A DNA stretch of 64,000 nt from Comamonadaceae bacterium (GCA_027488115.1 JAIYCG010000002.1:21671-85670), one strand, 5' to 3'. Counted from the first letter of the stretch, positions 18,116 through 30,100 are shown. Program-made: numbers and translations. The notes: a model not told the origin generated them from the sequence alone.

Positions 18116-20416
18116 ATGAACTTTTTCCCCAATCGATTTCGCTTGAAACACTTGTGTGTTCTGGTCGCAGCAGCATTCAGCGGCTTTTCTGCGTGGGCCG
18201 TTGAGCCATTTAAATTGAAGGACATTCGCGTTGAAGGACTCCAACGCATTGAGTCCGGAACTGTCTTCGCGTCTTTGCCTTTTCGCGTCGGGGATATGTA
18301 CAACGACGAATCAGGTGCTGCTGCAATTCGAGCCTTGTTTGCATTGGGTTTGTTCAAGGATGTAAGGCTTGACGCTCAGGGTGATGTGCTTGTCGTCATT
18401 GTGGAAGAGCGCCCCTCCATTGCAGAAGTTGAATGGGTAGGTTTGAAAGAATTTGACAAAGATGTTTTGGTCAAGGCTCTGAAAGAAGTTGGTATTTCTG
18501 AAGGCCGGCCTTTTGACAGGGCCTTGGCAGACAAAGCCGAGCAAGAACTAAAAAGGCAGTACATCACCCGCAGTTTGTATGGTGCTGAAGTTGTCACGAC
18601 GGTTACGCCCGTAGAGCGCAACCGCGTGAAATTGACCTTCACAGTGACCGAGGGTGGTCCCTCCAAAATCAAAGAAATCCGCATTACTGGCAACCAAAAT
18701 TTCTCAGAAAACACTCTCAAAGACCAGTTCAATTTGGACGTTGGCGGATGGCTAAGTTGGTATACGAAGTCAGACCGTTATTCCCGAACCAAGCTCAATG
18801 CCGACTTGGAATCGCTTCGTTCTTACTACTTAAGCCGCGGCTTCTTGGAGTTTCGAATTGACTCCACTCAAGTTGCTATCTCTGCTGACAAGCAAGACAT
18901 TTCCATCGCCATCAATGTCACCGAAGGCGAGCGTTTTATTGTGTCGGGTGTCAAGCTTGAAGGTAACTATTTGGGAAAAGATGATGAATTCAAAGCGCTG
19001 GTCAAAATTGGTTTGGGTCAGCCCTACAACGCAGAAACAGTGGCTGAAACAAACAAAGCCTTCACAGATTATTTCGGTAAGTTTGGATTTGCTTTTGCTC
19101 GGGTTGATGCGCGTCCCGAAATTGACCGCCTAAATAACCGTGTCAATTTTGTACTCGTGGCCGAACCTTCGAGGCGTGCCTATGTTCGTCGCATCAATGT
19201 AACTGGCAACAATCGCACCCGTGATGAAGTCATTCGGCGCGAATTCAGGCAGTTAGAGGCCGCTTGGTACGATGGCGACAAAATCAAATTGTCACGAGAT
19301 CGTGTTGACCGCTTGGGCTTCTTCACCGAAGTCAATATTGACACCCAGGAAGTACCTGCAACCACGGACCAGGTCGACCTCACCATCAGTGTGGTTGAGA
19401 AGCCAACTGGCAGTGTTTCACTGGGTGCCGGATTTTCATCTACTGAAAAAGTTGCCTTGAGCTTTGGTATTCGCCAGGAAAATGCATTTGGATCAGGCAA
19501 TTACTTGGCCACCGAAGTCAATACCAGCAAATACAACCGAACCATTGTGATCAGTACGACCGATCCCTACTTCACGCCAGACGGCATATCAAGAACCATC
19601 GATGTGTTTCACCGTACAACAAGGCCTTATTTGGGTGATTTGAATGCTTACAGTTTGGTAAGTTCTGGTGCAGGCATGCGTTTTGGTGTGCCCTTTAGCG
19701 AAATCGATACGGTCTATTTTGGTGCAAACCTAGAGCAGACATCCATCCGCCCAGGCAATAGCTTGCCGAACGCCTACGTGGAATACATGCAGCAATTTGG
19801 CTACACCAGCAATTCACTGCCTTTCACAATTGGCTGGGCAAGAGATGGCCGTGATAGCGCTTTGGTGCCGACTCGGGGTATTTTGCAGCGCTTCAACTCA
19901 GACCTAAGTGCTAGTGGTGATGCCCGATACGTTCGAACAAACTACCAAATTCAGCAGTACACCCCATTAACTAAAAAGTATACATTGGCCTTGAATGCAG
20001 ACTTGGCATGGGGGCAAGGGTTGTCTAACCGACCTTATCCGCTGTTCAAAAACTACTTTGTAGGTGGGTTGGGCAGCGTTCGAGGATTCCAGCAATCTAC
20101 TCTAGGCCCCTCCGACAGTACCAACACCCTGTATTTGGGTGGCCCCAAGAAGATTGTCATGAATGCCGAGTTAATGGCACCATTTCCGGGCGCTGGCAAC
20201 GACCGCACCTTGCGACTTTTTGCCTTTACCGACGTTGGTCGTGCTTTTGGCGAGAATGAAAAGATCAATCTCAGCGAATTGCGATCCTCCATGGGCATTG
20301 GATTAAGCTGGATTTCACCAATGGGTCCTTTGCGCTTTTCATATGCATTGCCTGTAAAGCGTCAGGTTACGGATAAAATCCAGAGATTGCAATTCCAAAT
20401 CGGAACCTCTTTTTAA
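18116..20416 (+). CDS. bamA: Outer-membrane protein assembly factor BamA
   Basis: A 766-residue Omp85-family protein, the core of the beta-barrel assembly machine. A signal peptide (residues 1-28, ending SAWA) is followed by five POTRA domains to about residue 425 and then the 16-strand barrel. Recognisable features are FKLKDIRVEGLQRIESGTVF at the first POTRA, VRGFQQSTLGP (the conserved VRGF in loop 6) near residue 655, and a final strand ending in Phe (LQFQIGTSF). Its stop overlaps the skp ATG (TAATG). Next to rseP and skp it forms the standard envelope-biogenesis block. Confidence 0.97.
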   Translation: MNFFPNRFRLKHLCVLVAAAFSGFSAWAVEPFKLKDIRVEGLQRIESGTVFASLPFRVGDMYNDESGAAAIRALFALGLFKDVRLDAQGDVLVVIVEERPSIAEVEWVGLKEFDKDVLVKALKEVGISEGRPFDRALADKAEQELKRQYITRSLYGAEVVTTVTPVERNRVKLTFTVTEGGPSKIKEIRITGNQNFSENTLKDQFNLDVGGWLSWYTKSDRYSRTKLNADLESLRSYYLSRGFLEFRIDSTQVAISADKQDISIAINVTEGERFIVSGVKLEGNYLGKDDEFKALVKIGLGQPYNAETVAETNKAFTDYFGKFGFAFARVDARPEIDRLNNRVNFVLVAEPSRRAYVRRINVTGNNRTRDEVIRREFRQLEAAWYDGDKIKLSRDRVDRLGFFTEVNIDTQEVPATTDQVDLTISVVEKPTGSVSLGAGFSSTEKVALSFGIRQENAFGSGNYLATEVNTSKYNRTIVISTTDPYFTPDGISRTIDVFHRTTRPYLGDLNAYSLVSSGAGMRFGVPFSEIDTVYFGANLEQTSIRPGNSLPNAYVEYMQQFGYTSNSLPFTIGWARDGRDSALVPTRGILQRFNSDLSASGDARYVRTNYQIQQYTPLTKKYTLALNADLAWGQGLSNRPYPLFKNYFVGGLGSVRGFQQSTLGPSDSTNTLYLGGPKKIVMNAELMAPFPGAGNDRTLRLFAFTDVGRAFGENEKINLSELRSSMGIGLSWISPMGPLRFSYALPVKRQVTDKIQRLQFQIGTSF

Positions 20417-20934
20417 TGAAAACACTTCGTCATTTCTCACAAGTTTGTTTGTTGGCATTCGGTGCACTGGGTGCTGCCGTGGTTAGCGCTCAGGAATTCA
20501 AAATTGGTTTTGTCAACACAGATCGAATTTTTCGCGAGGCTAGCACTGCCAAGTCTGCACAGGCCAAGTTGGAACAAGAGTTCTCAAAGCGTGAAAAAGA
20601 TTTGGTCGACTTGGGTAACACCATCAAGACAGCTTCCGAAAAATTTGAGCGAGAGGCACCCACATTGTCTGAAACGCAGCGCAACACTCGTCAGAAGCAA
20701 CTCATGGATCAAGACCGCGAGTTTCAACGCAAGCGTCGTGAATTTCAGGAGGACTTGAACACACGCAAAAATGAAGAGCAACAAGTTGTGATTGAACGCG
20801 CCAACCGTGCTGTGAAACAAGTGGCCGAAACTGAAAAGTACGATGTCATTTTCCAAGAGGCGGTCTATATCAATCCTAAGCACGACATCACAGACAAAGT
20901 CATCAAGTCTCTCAATTCAACCGCTGGCAAATAA
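20416..20934 (+). CDS. skp: Periplasmic chaperone Skp/OmpH
   Basis: A 172-residue OmpH-family chaperone for unfolded outer-membrane proteins on their way to BamA. The signal peptide ends VVSAQ near residue 25. The start FKIGFVNTDRIFREASTAK is characteristic, and the middle is a long charged coiled coil (residues 48-130, rich in Lys, Glu, Gln and Arg) that would form the tentacle arms. The C-terminus (YDVIFQEAVYINPKHDITDKV) returns to the body strand. It is coupled to bamA by a one-base overlap. Confidence 0.95.
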   Translation: MKTLRHFSQVCLLAFGALGAAVVSAQEFKIGFVNTDRIFREASTAKSAQAKLEQEFSKREKDLVDLGNTIKTASEKFEREAPTLSETQRNTRQKQLMDQDREFQRKRREFQEDLNTRKNEEQQVVIERANRAVKQVAETEKYDVIFQEAVYINPKHDITDKVIKSLNSTAGK

Positions 20935-20965
20935 GCGCTAGCACAGAGAGAACTGGACTCGTGTT

Positions 20966-21961
20966 GTGCTGCTGCTTGGCGACATTGTTAAAGCATTAGG
21001 CGGTAGCCTCCACGGTAGCCCTCAAACTCCCATCCAGAAGCTGGCACCCATTGAGACAGCAGGTGCCGGTGACTTGAGCTTTATCAGTCACCCCAAATAC
21101 CAGTCTCAACTCGCGCAATCACAGGCTGCCTGCGTGGTTGTAGCGGCGCAATTTCAAGAGTTGGCTTTTAAGCGCGGTCCTTGCATTGTGGTCGAGGATC
21201 CCTACCACTACTTCGCCAAACTCACGCAATTTTGGAAACAACAAAACACACCTGCTGTGCTGAGCCGAATCCACCCAAGTGCTGTGGTCGATCCAGAGGC
21301 TCAGGTTGCTGAAACTGCCATCATTGGCCCTTTGTGTGTGGTGGAGCGAGGTGCCAAAGTGGGTGCCTTTACGCAGCTTAAATCAAGAGTCACTTTGGGT
21401 GAGTTTTGTGAAATTGGCGAGCGTTGTATTGTTCATTCAGGCGTCGTCATTGGCGCTGATGGCTTTGGCTTTGCATTGCACCTAGGCGCATGGGAGAAAA
21501 TTGAACAATTGGGTGCTGTCAAAATAGGCAACGACGTTGAAATTGGCGCTAACACATGCATTGACCGGGGTGCCTTGCAAGACACCGTGATAGAGGATGG
21601 TGTCAAATTAGATAACTTGATTCAAATTGGTCACAACGTCCACGTTGGCAAACACACCGCCATGGCGGGTTGTGTTGGTGTTGCAGGCAGCGCTCGCATT
21701 GGTGCACACTGCACCCTTGGAGGCGGCGCTATTGTTTTGGGTCATCTTAGCTTGGCGGATGGTGTGCACATTTCTGCAGCCTCCGTGGTCACACGCTCTA
21801 TTTCACAAGCAGGTCATTACACCGGCCTGTTTCCCATTGACGACAATGCAACATGGGAAAAAAATGCTGCAAGTTTGAAACAACTGCACAAACTGCGCGA
21901 TCGAATTAAATCCATGGAGGCTCAATTCCTTCAGCCACCATTCCAGGAAATCAAATCATGA
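20966..21961 (+). CDS. lpxD: UDP-3-O-(3-hydroxyacyl)glucosamine N-acyltransferase
   Basis: A 331-residue hexapeptide-repeat acyltransferase, the third step of lipid A synthesis. The N-terminal uridine-binding domain ([20 protein letters not shown]) is followed by left-handed beta-helix repeats from about residue 100 to 290. The conserved [10 protein letters not shown] comes near residue 168 and the catalytic His region [19 protein letters not shown] near residue 220. The start is a GTG at 20966. The stop overlaps the fabZ ATG by four bases. Confidence 0.96.
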   Translation: MLLLGDIVKALGGSLHGSPQTPIQKLAPIETAGAGDLSFISHPKYQSQLAQSQAACVVVAAQFQELAFKRGPCIVVEDPYHYFAKLTQFWKQQNTPAVLSRIHPSAVVDPEAQVAETAIIGPLCVVERGAKVGAFTQLKSRVTLGEFCEIGERCIVHSGVVIGADGFGFALHLGAWEKIEQLGAVKIGNDVEIGANTCIDRGALQDTVIEDGVKLDNLIQIGHNVHVGKHTAMAGCVGVAGSARIGAHCTLGGGAIVLGHLSLADGVHISAASVVTRSISQAGHYTGLFPIDDNATWEKNAASLKQLHKLRDRIKSMEAQFLQPPFQEIKS

Positions 21962-22398
21962 TGGACATCTATCAAATTCTCAAACAATTGCCACACCGAT
22001 TTCCCATTTTGTTGGTGGATCGTGTCCTTGAAATTGAAAAGGGTGTTCGCATCAAGGCCCTCAAAAATGTGTCCGTCAACGAACCTTATTTCTCAGGACA
22101 TTTTCCAGCGAGGCCGGTCATGCCGGGCGTTTTAATGCTCGAAGCTTTGGCGCAGGCTGCAGCCTTGTTGGCTTTCGACACCATGGGCGAAACGCCCGAT
22201 GAAAACACGGTGTACTACTTTGCTGGCATTGATGGTGCCCGATTCAAGCGCCCTGTCGAACCAGGCGATCAGCTCATTTTGGAAGTTGAACTCGATCGCA
22301 TGAAGGCCGGTATTTTCAAGTTCAAAGCACGCGCCAAGGTGGGTGAAGAAATTGCCGTCGAAGCCGAATTGATGTGCACCATGCGCAGGGTTGCTTAA
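21958..22398 (+). CDS. fabZ: 3-hydroxyacyl-ACP dehydratase FabZ
   Basis: A 146-residue hot-dog-fold dehydratase of fatty acid synthesis, competing with LpxA and LpxD for hydroxyacyl-ACP. The opening [20 protein letters not shown] and the active-site stretch [22 protein letters not shown] (His near residue 49, Glu near residue 63) are diagnostic. Two ATG codons lie in tandem at 21958 and 21961, and the first overlaps the lpxD stop (ATGA). Confidence 0.97.
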   Translation: MMDIYQILKQLPHRFPILLVDRVLEIEKGVRIKALKNVSVNEPYFSGHFPARPVMPGVLMLEALAQAAALLAFDTMGETPDENTVYYFAGIDGARFKRPVEPGDQLILEVELDRMKAGIFKFKARAKVGEEIAVEAELMCTMRRVA

Positions 22399-22410
22399 GA
22401 TTCAAAGCCT

Positions 22411-23214
22411 ATGAGCAACGTGTCTCGCATTCATCCCACCGCCCTTGTTGACCCCTCGGCACAGTTGGACAGCAGTGTCACGGTGGGGCCGTACACTGTC
22501 ATTGGCCCGCATGTTCGCATCGATGCGGGAACCACTGTGGCCAGTCACTGTGTGATTGAAGGTCACACCACCATTGGCAAAGACAACAAAATCTTCCAGT
22601 TCAATTCACTGGGTGCTGTGCCGCAAGACAAAAAATATGCGGGTGAGCCTTGTGAATTGATGATTGGTGATCGCAATACCATTCGTGAGTTTTGCACCTT
22701 CAACATTGGTTCGCCCGGCGATACTGGCATTACCAAATTGGGCAATGACAATTGGATCATGGCCTACGTTCACTTGGCCCACGATTGTGTGGTGGGTAAC
22801 CACACCATTTTCGCCAACAGTTCTCAACTGGCAGGCCATGTGCACGTCGACGACTGGGTGATCTTGGGCGGCTTTACGGTGGTTCATCAATTTTGCAGAC
22901 TGGGTGCTCACAGTTTCACGGCCATGCATTCTTTGTTGTTTGCCGACTTGCCGCCATTTGTGATGGCACAAGGTCAACCGGCTCAGGCACGTTCTATGAA
23001 TTTTGAAGGCTTGCGCAGACGCGGTTTTTCGCCCGACAGAATTTCTGCCGTGAAGGCCATGCACAAGAGTTTGTACCGTCAACAACTTACCTTGGCGCAA
23101 GCTCAAACTGAAATTGAATCCCTCACACTCAAGTATCCCGAAGCAAAGACCGATGTCGAGATGATGTTGAATTTTCTGAAGAACACTTCGCCAGAACGAG
23201 GCATTGTGCGTTGA
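22411..23214 (+). CDS. lpxA: UDP-N-acetylglucosamine acyltransferase
   Basis: A 267-residue hexapeptide-repeat enzyme for the first step of lipid A synthesis. It opens with [20 protein letters not shown], has the [12 protein letters not shown] motif near residue 69, the catalytic His in [14 protein letters not shown] near residue 126 and [17 protein letters not shown] near residue 152. The helical C-terminal domain has [12 protein letters not shown]. It is placed between fabZ and lpxB as in other proteobacteria. Confidence 0.97.
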   Translation: MSNVSRIHPTALVDPSAQLDSSVTVGPYTVIGPHVRIDAGTTVASHCVIEGHTTIGKDNKIFQFNSLGAVPQDKKYAGEPCELMIGDRNTIREFCTFNIGSPGDTGITKLGNDNWIMAYVHLAHDCVVGNHTIFANSSQLAGHVHVDDWVILGGFTVVHQFCRLGAHSFTAMHSLLFADLPPFVMAQGQPAQARSMNFEGLRRRGFSPDRISAVKAMHKSLYRQQLTLAQAQTEIESLTLKYPEAKTDVEMMLNFLKNTSPERGIVR

Positions 23215-23216
23215 GC

Positions 23217-24401
23217 ATGTCCGCTACTCAAACATCGCCAATGCATGCCAAAGCCCCTGATGGGGCTTTTTCCATGGCCATGGTGGCCGGCGAAACCTCG
23301 GGCGATTTGTTGGCTGGTTTGATGATGCAGGGCATTCGAGCGCAATGGCCCGATGCCAATTTGTACGGCATTGGCGGTCCACAAATGCAAGCACAGGGTT
23401 TTAACGCTTTGTGGCCGTCGGACAAATTGGCAGTGCGTGGCTATGTTGAAGTGTTGCGCCACTACCGAGAAATTGTGGGCATACGCAAGCAGCTCAAAGA
23501 AAAGTTGTTGGCAAACCCACCACAAGTGTTTGTAGGCGTGGATGCCCCCGATTTCAACCTCGACTTAGAAAGAGATTTAAAACAAGCAGGCATTCTTACA
23601 GTGCATTTTGTCTGTCCCTCTGTCTGGGCATGGCGTGCCGAGCGCATCGAAAAAATCAAGCAAAGCGTTGACCATGTGCTTTGCATTTTTCCTTTTGAAA
23701 CAGATTTGCTGCATTCGCATGGCATTCCCGCCACTTATGTGGGACACCCTTTAGCGCAAGCCATTCCGATGCATGTCGACACGCTCAAGGCGCGACATGA
23801 CTTGAAGTTGGACCCAGACCCAAACCGCCCCGTGGTGGCCCTGCTGCCGGGCAGTCGTGAATCAGAAATCACCTATTTGGCTGAACGTTTTTTTCAAGCA
23901 GCTATTTTGCTGGGTCAGCAACAAAGCAACTTGCAATTTGTGTTACCCGCGATACCGTCCATGAAGGCGCGCATTGAGGCCATTCGCGACAAAGTGGGCG
24001 CAACAAATGTCCAAGTCTTGAAAGGTCAATCTCATGCCGCTTTGGCGGCTTGTGATGTCACACTCATTGCCAGCGGCACAGCCACCCTTGAAGCGGCCCT
24101 GTTTAAAAAGCCCATGGTGATCGCCTACAACATGAACTGGCTGAGTTGGCAAATGATGAAGCGCAAAAAGCTTCAGCCCTGGGTGGGCTTGCCCAACATC
24201 TTGGCGCAGGAGTTTTGTGTGCCCGAACTCCTACAAGACCAAGCGACACCCGTCAACATGTCTGGGGCCGTTTTGGACTGGCTGCGTTCACCCGAAAAGG
24301 CGCAAGCCTTGGTGGGTCGTTTTGAGATCCTGCACGCGTCTTTGTTGCGCGATACCCCCACACTGGCCGCCCATGCGATCCAAACGTTTGTTAAAGCCTG
24401 A
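23217..24401 (+). CDS. lpxB: Lipid-A-disaccharide synthase
   Basis: About 394 residues, a GT19-family glycosyltransferase that joins UDP-diacyl-GlcN and lipid X. Family landmarks are [13 protein letters not shown] near residue 22, [27 protein letters not shown] near residue 105, PSVWAWR and [10 protein letters not shown] near residue 205. ATG 23217 is used here; a TTG at 23211 that overlaps the lpxA stop (TTGA) is an alternative two codons upstream. Its last 29 bases overlap rnhB. Confidence 0.96.
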   Translation: MSATQTSPMHAKAPDGAFSMAMVAGETSGDLLAGLMMQGIRAQWPDANLYGIGGPQMQAQGFNALWPSDKLAVRGYVEVLRHYREIVGIRKQLKEKLLANPPQVFVGVDAPDFNLDLERDLKQAGILTVHFVCPSVWAWRAERIEKIKQSVDHVLCIFPFETDLLHSHGIPATYVGHPLAQAIPMHVDTLKARHDLKLDPDPNRPVVALLPGSRESEITYLAERFFQAAILLGQQQSNLQFVLPAIPSMKARIEAIRDKVGATNVQVLKGQSHAALAACDVTLIASGTATLEAALFKKPMVIAYNMNWLSWQMMKRKKLQPWVGLPNILAQEFCVPELLQDQATPVNMSGAVLDWLRSPEKAQALVGRFEILHASLLRDTPTLAAHAIQTFVKA

Positions 24402-25005
24402 GCAAGTAAGTTTGGCTTGGGACGCACCCGGTTTGTTAGCCGGCGTAGACGAGGCTGGGCGGGGTCCTTTGGCGGGTCCTGTCGTGGCAGCAGCCGTCAT
24501 TTTGGATGAACTCAAGCCCATCAAAGGTTTGGCTGACTCCAAAAAATTAACCGCCAAAACTCGAGACCGTTTGTTTGATGAAATTCGTGCCAAGGCTTTG
24601 TGCTTTGCCATTGCAGAAGCCAGTGTTGAAGAAATCGACTCACTGAATATTTTGCAGGCAACCCTGTTGGCCATGCAAAGAGCCGTGGAGTCTTTGCGAT
24701 TGAAACCTAGCTTGGTGTATGTGGATGGCAATCGATTGCCCATCTTGGACGTGCGCGCTGAGGCCATTGTGAAGGGCGACGAAAAAATACAAGAAATTTC
24801 GGCAGCATCTATATTGGCCAAAGTACACCGCGACCGCATGTGTGAGGAGATGCATCGCCAGTATCCTGACTATGGCTTTGATACCCACAAAGGTTACGGA
24901 ACTGTGGTGCATCTTAAAGCGCTGCAATCTTTAGGGGCCACACCGTTTCATCGCAAAACCTTTGCACCCGTGACGCAGGCTATTTTGTCGTTTCAAAAAT
25001 CATGA
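24373..25005 (+). CDS. rnhB: Ribonuclease HII
   Basis: A 210-residue enzyme that removes ribonucleotides from DNA and RNA from hybrids. The active-site motif [19 protein letters not shown] begins near residue 24, [13 protein letters not shown] near 55, YVDGN near 117 and the C-terminal KGYGT region near 177. The open frame runs back to 24217, but that part is a shadow of lpxB. ATG 24373, inside the end of lpxB, gives a normal length. Its stop overlaps the next ATG (ATGA at 25002). Confidence 0.96.
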   Translation: MRSKRLLKPEQVSLAWDAPGLLAGVDEAGRGPLAGPVVAAAVILDELKPIKGLADSKKLTAKTRDRLFDEIRAKALCFAIAEASVEEIDSLNILQATLLAMQRAVESLRLKPSLVYVDGNRLPILDVRAEAIVKGDEKIQEISAASILAKVHRDRMCEEMHRQYPDYGFDTHKGYGTVVHLKALQSLGATPFHRKTFAPVTQAILSFQKS

Positions 25006-25775
25006 AGCTGATTACCTCCAAAGACAACCCGCGGCTGAAGACCATTCGCCGCTTGACGCAAGACTCACAGGCTTATCGCAAGTTGGGCTTGGTGTGGCTT
25101 GAAGGCGATCACCTGAGCCGGGCTGCGCTGGTCCGGGGTGTGCGGCCTGAGTTGGCTATTTTTTCTGAATCCATTTGGCAGGCTTCTGAGTTTGAGTGGA
25201 AGCAATGTGCCTCAGAAGTGTGGACCGTGCCAGATGATTTGTTTGCCGGATTGAGTGGGCTTGAATCCCCAGCCAAGATGGGCTTCTTGTTGACGCTGCC
25301 CCCTGCCCCTGAGTTAGACCCTCAAGCTGCCACAGTTGTTTTGGACCGCCTACAAGATGCAGGCAATGTGGGGGCTATTTTGCGAAGTGCTTCCGCCTTT
25401 GGCTTCAAGCAAGTGGTGGCCATGAAAGGGACTGCGGGTTTGTGGTCGCCCAAGGTATTGAGAGCAGGCATGGGGGCACATTTCGGCTTACGCCTGATCG
25501 AGGCAGCCAGTTTGGAAAATTTGCAAACTCTTCGGGTGCCATTGTTTGGAACAGACGTCCACGACGGTCCTTTTTTGCATGCATTGGTACAGCAGGGTCA
25601 GTTGCCTCCAAAGTGCGCTTGGGTCATGGGTCACGAAGGGCAGGGCGTATCGCCTGAGTTGATGGCCATCGTGCGGCAAAAGGTTCGAATTGCACAACCC
25701 GGCGGTGAGGAGTCTTTGAACGTGGCTACTGCGGCGGCCATCTGCCTTCACGCCAGCGCTACAGTCGGCCTCTGA
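25002..25775 (+). CDS. SpoU/TrmH-family RNA 2'-O-ribose methyltransferase
   Basis: A 257-residue SPOUT methyltransferase. It opens with an RNA-binding domain of the L30e-like type ([26 protein letters not shown]). The catalytic domain carries the three family motifs: [20 protein letters not shown] near residue 115, [14 protein letters not shown] near 207 and [20 protein letters not shown] near 229. Such proteins methylate 23S rRNA or tRNA, and the particular nucleotide cannot be told. It is coupled to rnhB by a four-base overlap and closes the long envelope operon. Confidence 0.9.
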   Translation: MKLITSKDNPRLKTIRRLTQDSQAYRKLGLVWLEGDHLSRAALVRGVRPELAIFSESIWQASEFEWKQCASEVWTVPDDLFAGLSGLESPAKMGFLLTLPPAPELDPQAATVVLDRLQDAGNVGAILRSASAFGFKQVVAMKGTAGLWSPKVLRAGMGAHFGLRLIEAASLENLQTLRVPLFGTDVHDGPFLHALVQQGQLPPKCAWVMGHEGQGVSPELMAIVRQKVRIAQPGGEESLNVATAAAICLHASATVGL

Positions 25776-25848
25776 ATCAAATCTCAGGCCTGCCTGATCA
25801 TTTGAAATAATCGCGTCATTGCCGCTCGGGCAAGGGAATACTCGCGGC

Positions 25849-25989
25849 TATAATGAGAGGCTTTCCCGCATCAACCTGTACGCACCCGCTCACAACAAGC
25901 CATTTCCCTTCAAAAGCCGCCCAGGAGCCAACCTTTTAAGGTAGAGCTTGCGCGTGCTGGGGCGTACCCGAACCATACCGGAGAACCCA
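25849..25989 (+). promoter_or_regulatory. carA promoter -10 and about 130-base leader
   Basis: A perfect TATAAT lies at 25849-25854, preceded by GC-rich sequence without a recognisable -35 box. The transcript would carry a leader of roughly 130 bases before the GTG of carA. The leader holds a short hairpin (ACCT/AGGT near 25930-25942) and a GC-rich stretch. In enterobacteria carAB is controlled by arginine and pyrimidines at tandem promoters; I see no ARG box here. Confidence 0.5.
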
Positions 25990-27153
25990 GTGCTTTTGTC
26001 TCTTCAGGGAACCTTCCCCTTAGCCATTTTGGCGCTTGCAGACGGCACAGTCTTTGTCGGCAATTCCATTGGAGCCCCAGGCTCCACAGTGGGTGAGGTG
26101 GTTTTCAATACCTCCCTGACTGGCTATCAAGAAATCCTCACAGACCCCAGCTACTGCCAGCAGATCGTGACCCTCACGTACCCGCACATCGGCAACTACG
26201 GCGTCAACCCCGAGGACATTGAATCCGACAAAGTCCATGCTGCTGGCCTGATCATCAAAGATCTGCCCATGGTCGCAAGCAATTTCCGCTCTACCGAAAC
26301 GCTCTCAGCCTACTTGTCACGCAGTGGCACGGTGGCCATTGCCAACATCGACACCCGCAAACTGACTCGCCTGTTGCGCACCCAGGGTGCCCAAAACGGC
26401 GCCATCGTGGCCTTGGCCGCAGGTCAACAAGTCACCCCCGAACTGACGGCACAAGCTGTTGCTGCAGCCCAGGGAGCGCCTGCAATGGCGGGTTTGGACT
26501 TGGCCCAAAAGGTCACGGTCTCTGCTGCCTACGCTTGGACCGAGTCCGAGTGGAAATTGGGCAGTGGCTACGGCCAACAAACTGCCCCTCGTTTCCATGT
26601 GGTGGCTTACGACTTTGGCGTCAAGAAAAACATCTTGCGCATGCTGGCCGAACGCGGCTGCAAAGTTACCGTGGTACCCGCCAAGACGCCTGCCGCCGAA
26701 GTGCTGAAGCACAAGCCCAATGGCATTTTCTTGTCTAACGGCCCTGGCGATCCACAGCCCTGTGATTACGCTATTGCTGCGGCTCAAGAACTGATTGAAA
26801 CCGGCATACCTACGTTTGGTATTTGCTTGGGTCACCAAATCATGGCCTTGGCCAGCGGCGCCAAAACTTTCAAGATGAAGTTTGGTCACCACGGTGCCAA
26901 CCATCCGGTCAAAGACCTCGACTCAGGTCGTGTGTCTATCACCAGCCAAAACCACGGTTTTGCGGTCGACGAAAAATCTTTGCCTGCCAACTTGCGCGCC
27001 ACCCATGTGTCGCTGTTTGATGGCACTTTGCAAGGTTTGGCGCGCACCGACAAACCCGCGTTCTGTTTCCAAGGTCACCCCGAGGCCTCACCCGGCCCTC
27101 ACGACATTGCCTATCTCTTCGATCGCTTCATCAACTTGATGGAGACCAAATAA
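25990..27153 (+). CDS. carA: Carbamoyl-phosphate synthase small subunit
   Basis: A 387-residue glutaminase subunit that supplies ammonia to CarB for arginine and pyrimidine synthesis. The N-terminal domain includes [16 protein letters not shown] and [17 protein letters not shown]. The class I amidotransferase domain has the nucleophile in [15 protein letters not shown] and the His-Glu pair in [14 protein letters not shown] near the C-terminus. GTG 25990, with a CGGAGAA ribosome site, gives the standard start [10 protein letters not shown]; the frame is open 14 codons further. carB follows after one base. Confidence 0.97.
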   Translation: MLLSLQGTFPLAILALADGTVFVGNSIGAPGSTVGEVVFNTSLTGYQEILTDPSYCQQIVTLTYPHIGNYGVNPEDIESDKVHAAGLIIKDLPMVASNFRSTETLSAYLSRSGTVAIANIDTRKLTRLLRTQGAQNGAIVALAAGQQVTPELTAQAVAAAQGAPAMAGLDLAQKVTVSAAYAWTESEWKLGSGYGQQTAPRFHVVAYDFGVKKNILRMLAERGCKVTVVPAKTPAAEVLKHKPNGIFLSNGPGDPQPCDYAIAAAQELIETGIPTFGICLGHQIMALASGAKTFKMKFGHHGANHPVKDLDSGRVSITSQNHGFAVDEKSLPANLRATHVSLFDGTLQGLARTDKPAFCFQGHPEASPGPHDIAYLFDRFINLMETK

Positions 27154-27154
27154 C

Positions 27155-30100
27155 ATGCCAAAGCGGACCGACCTCAAAAGCATTCTCATCATTGGCGCTG
27201 GCCCCATCATCATTGGACAGGCCTGTGAGTTCGACTACTCTGGCGTGCAAGCTTGTAAAGCGCTGCGCGAGGAGGGCTACAAAGTCATCTTGATCAACAG
27301 CAACCCTGCCACGATCATGACCGACCCCGCCACCGCAGACGTCACCTACATCGAGCCCATCACTTGGCAAACGGTCGAGAAGATCATCGCCAAAGAGCGT
27401 CCCGATGCCATCCTGCCCGCCATGGGCGGCCAAACAGCGCTCAACTGCGCGCTCGACTTATGGCACAACGGCGTGCTCGACAAATACAAAGTAGAGCTCA
27501 TTGGCGCCACACCCGAAGCCATCGACAAAGCGGAAGACCGCTTGAAGTTCAAAGATGCCATGACCAAAATTGGGTTGGGCTCTGCGCGCTCTGGCATTGC
27601 GCACAGCATGGATCAAGCTTGGGATGTGCAACGCACTTTAGGCTTTCCTACCGTCATTCGCCCCAGCTTTACTTTGGGCGGCACAGGCGGCGGCATTGCT
27701 TACAACCCTGAAGAATTCGAAACCATCTGCAAACGCGGTTTGGAAGCTTCGCCCACCAATGAATTGCTCATTGAAGAGTCGTTGCTAGGATGGAAAGAGT
27801 ACGAGATGGAAGTGGTGCGCGACAAGGCAGACAACTGCATCATCGTCTGCTCCATTGAAAACTTGGACCCCATGGGCGTGCACACCGGCGACTCCATCAC
27901 GGTAGCGCCTGCACAAACATTGACGGACAAAGAATATCAAATCATGCGGAATGCCAGCTTGGCCGTTCTGCGCGAGATTGGTGTCGACACCGGCGGCTCC
28001 AACGTTCAGTTCTCCATCAATCCCAAAGACGGCCGCATGGTGGTCATTGAGATGAACCCGCGTGTGTCGCGTTCATCTGCATTGGCTTCCAAAGCCACAG
28101 GCTTCCCCATTGCCAAAGTGGCTGCCAAGTTGGCGGTGGGCTACACGCTCGATGAGTTGCGCAACGAAATTACCGGTGGTGCTACACCGGCCAGCTTCGA
28201 GCCCAGCATCGATTACGTGGTCACCAAAATTCCACGTTTTGCCTTCGAAAAATTCCCCACAGCCGACAGCCGCTTGACGACTCAAATGAAGTCGGTCGGC
28301 GAGGTGATGGCCATGGGCCGTACCTTCCAAGAATCGTTCCAAAAAGCCTTGCGCGGTTTGGAAGTGGGCGTCGATGGGTTGAACGAAAAAACACAAGACC
28401 GCGAAGTTCTCGAGAAAGAACTGGGCGAACCAGGTCCCGATCGCATTTGGTATGTGGGCGATGCATTCGCCATGGGCCTCAGCGTGGACGAAGTGTTCAA
28501 CCTCACCAAAATCGATCCTTGGTTCTTGGTGCAAATTGAAGACATCGTCAAGATCGAACTTGAACTCGAAACCACCAACTTGAAAGCCATCACGGCTGAC
28601 GAGCTGCGCGCTTTGAAGAAAAAAGGTTTCTCCGATCGCCGCTTGGCCAAGTTGCTCAAAACAACCGAACACGTAGTGCGTGCTCAGCGCCATGCCATGA
28701 ATGTGCGCCCCGTTTACAAACGTGTGGACACATGCGCGGCCGAGTTCTCTACTGACACGGCTTACATGTATTCCACTTATGAAGACGAGTGCGAAGCAGA
28801 GCCCACCACCAACAAAAAGATCATGGTCTTGGGTGGTGGTCCGAACCGTATTGGTCAAGGCATTGAGTTTGACTACTGCTGCGTGCACGCCGCTTTGGCC
28901 ATGCGCGAAGATGGTTACGAAACCATCATGGTCAACTGCAATCCCGAAACGGTATCAACCGACTACGACACTTCTGACCGCTTGTACTTCGAGCCCCTCA
29001 CCTTAGAAGATGTGCTCGAAATTGTGGACAAAGAAAAGCCAACAGGCGTCATCGTTCAATACGGTGGTCAAACACCTTTGAAGTTGGCGCTCGGTTTGGA
29101 AGCGGCTGGTGTGCCCATCATTGGTACCAGCCCAGACATGATTGACGCCGCAGAAGACCGCGAGCGTTTCCAAAAGTTGTTGCACGAGTCGGGCTTGCGT
29201 CAGCCGCCCAATGCCACAGCGCGAACAGAGCCCGAAGCTTTGGAAAAAGCAGCTGCCTTGGGTTACCCCTTGGTGGTTCGCCCTAGCTACGTGCTGGGTG
29301 GCCGTGCCATGGAAATTGTGCACGAACAACGCGACCTCGAGCGCTACATGCGTGAAGCCGTCAAGGTCAGCAACGATTCACCTGTGCTCCTCGATCGTTT
29401 CTTGAATGACGCCATTGAATGTGACGTTGATTGCTTGCGCGACCCCGAAGGCAAGACCTTCATCGGCGGCGTGATGGAACACATCGAGCAAGCTGGCGTT
29501 CACAGCGGCGATTCTGCATGTTCATTGCCACCCTATAGCTTAAGCGCTGCCACTGTCGATGAACTAAAACGTCAATCAGCGGCCATGGCAGGTGCTCTGA
29601 ACGTCATTGGATTGATGAATGTTCAGTTTGCCATTCAGCACGTCGATGGCAAAGATATCATCTACGTTTTGGAGGTGAACCCCCGCGCTTCACGCACAGT
29701 GCCTTATGTTTCCAAAGCCACCGGCATTCAGCTGGCCAAAGTCGCGGCACGCTGCATGGCCGGTCAAACATTGGCATCGCAAGGCATTACCAAAGAAGTG
29801 ACGCCGCCCTATTTCAGCGTCAAAGAAGCGGTGTTCCCCTTTGTGAAGTTCCCTGGCGTCGATACCATTCTTGGCCCAGAAATGAAGTCCACCGGTGAAG
29901 TGATGGGTGTAGGCAAAACATTCGGCGAAGCCTTTGTGAAGAGCCAAATGGGCGCCGGCACCAAGTTGCCCCGCGAAGGCAAAGTCTTCCTCACCGTCAA
30001 AAACAGCGACAAACCACGTGCTGTCAAAGTTGCGCGCGAATTGGTGGCCTTGGGCTTTGAACTCTTTGCAACCAAAGGGACAGCTGCTGCCATTGCCTCT

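Noticed and set aside
25948..25989. Upstream extension of carA by 14 codons
   Set aside because: The added residues ([14 protein letters not shown]) are unlike CarA. GTG 25990 has a good ribosome site and gives the family start.
28073..28888. A 271-codon open frame on the minus strand over carB
   Set aside because: It is antisense to conserved ATP-grasp sequence and its translation is Cys/His/Phe-rich in the way shadow frames are.
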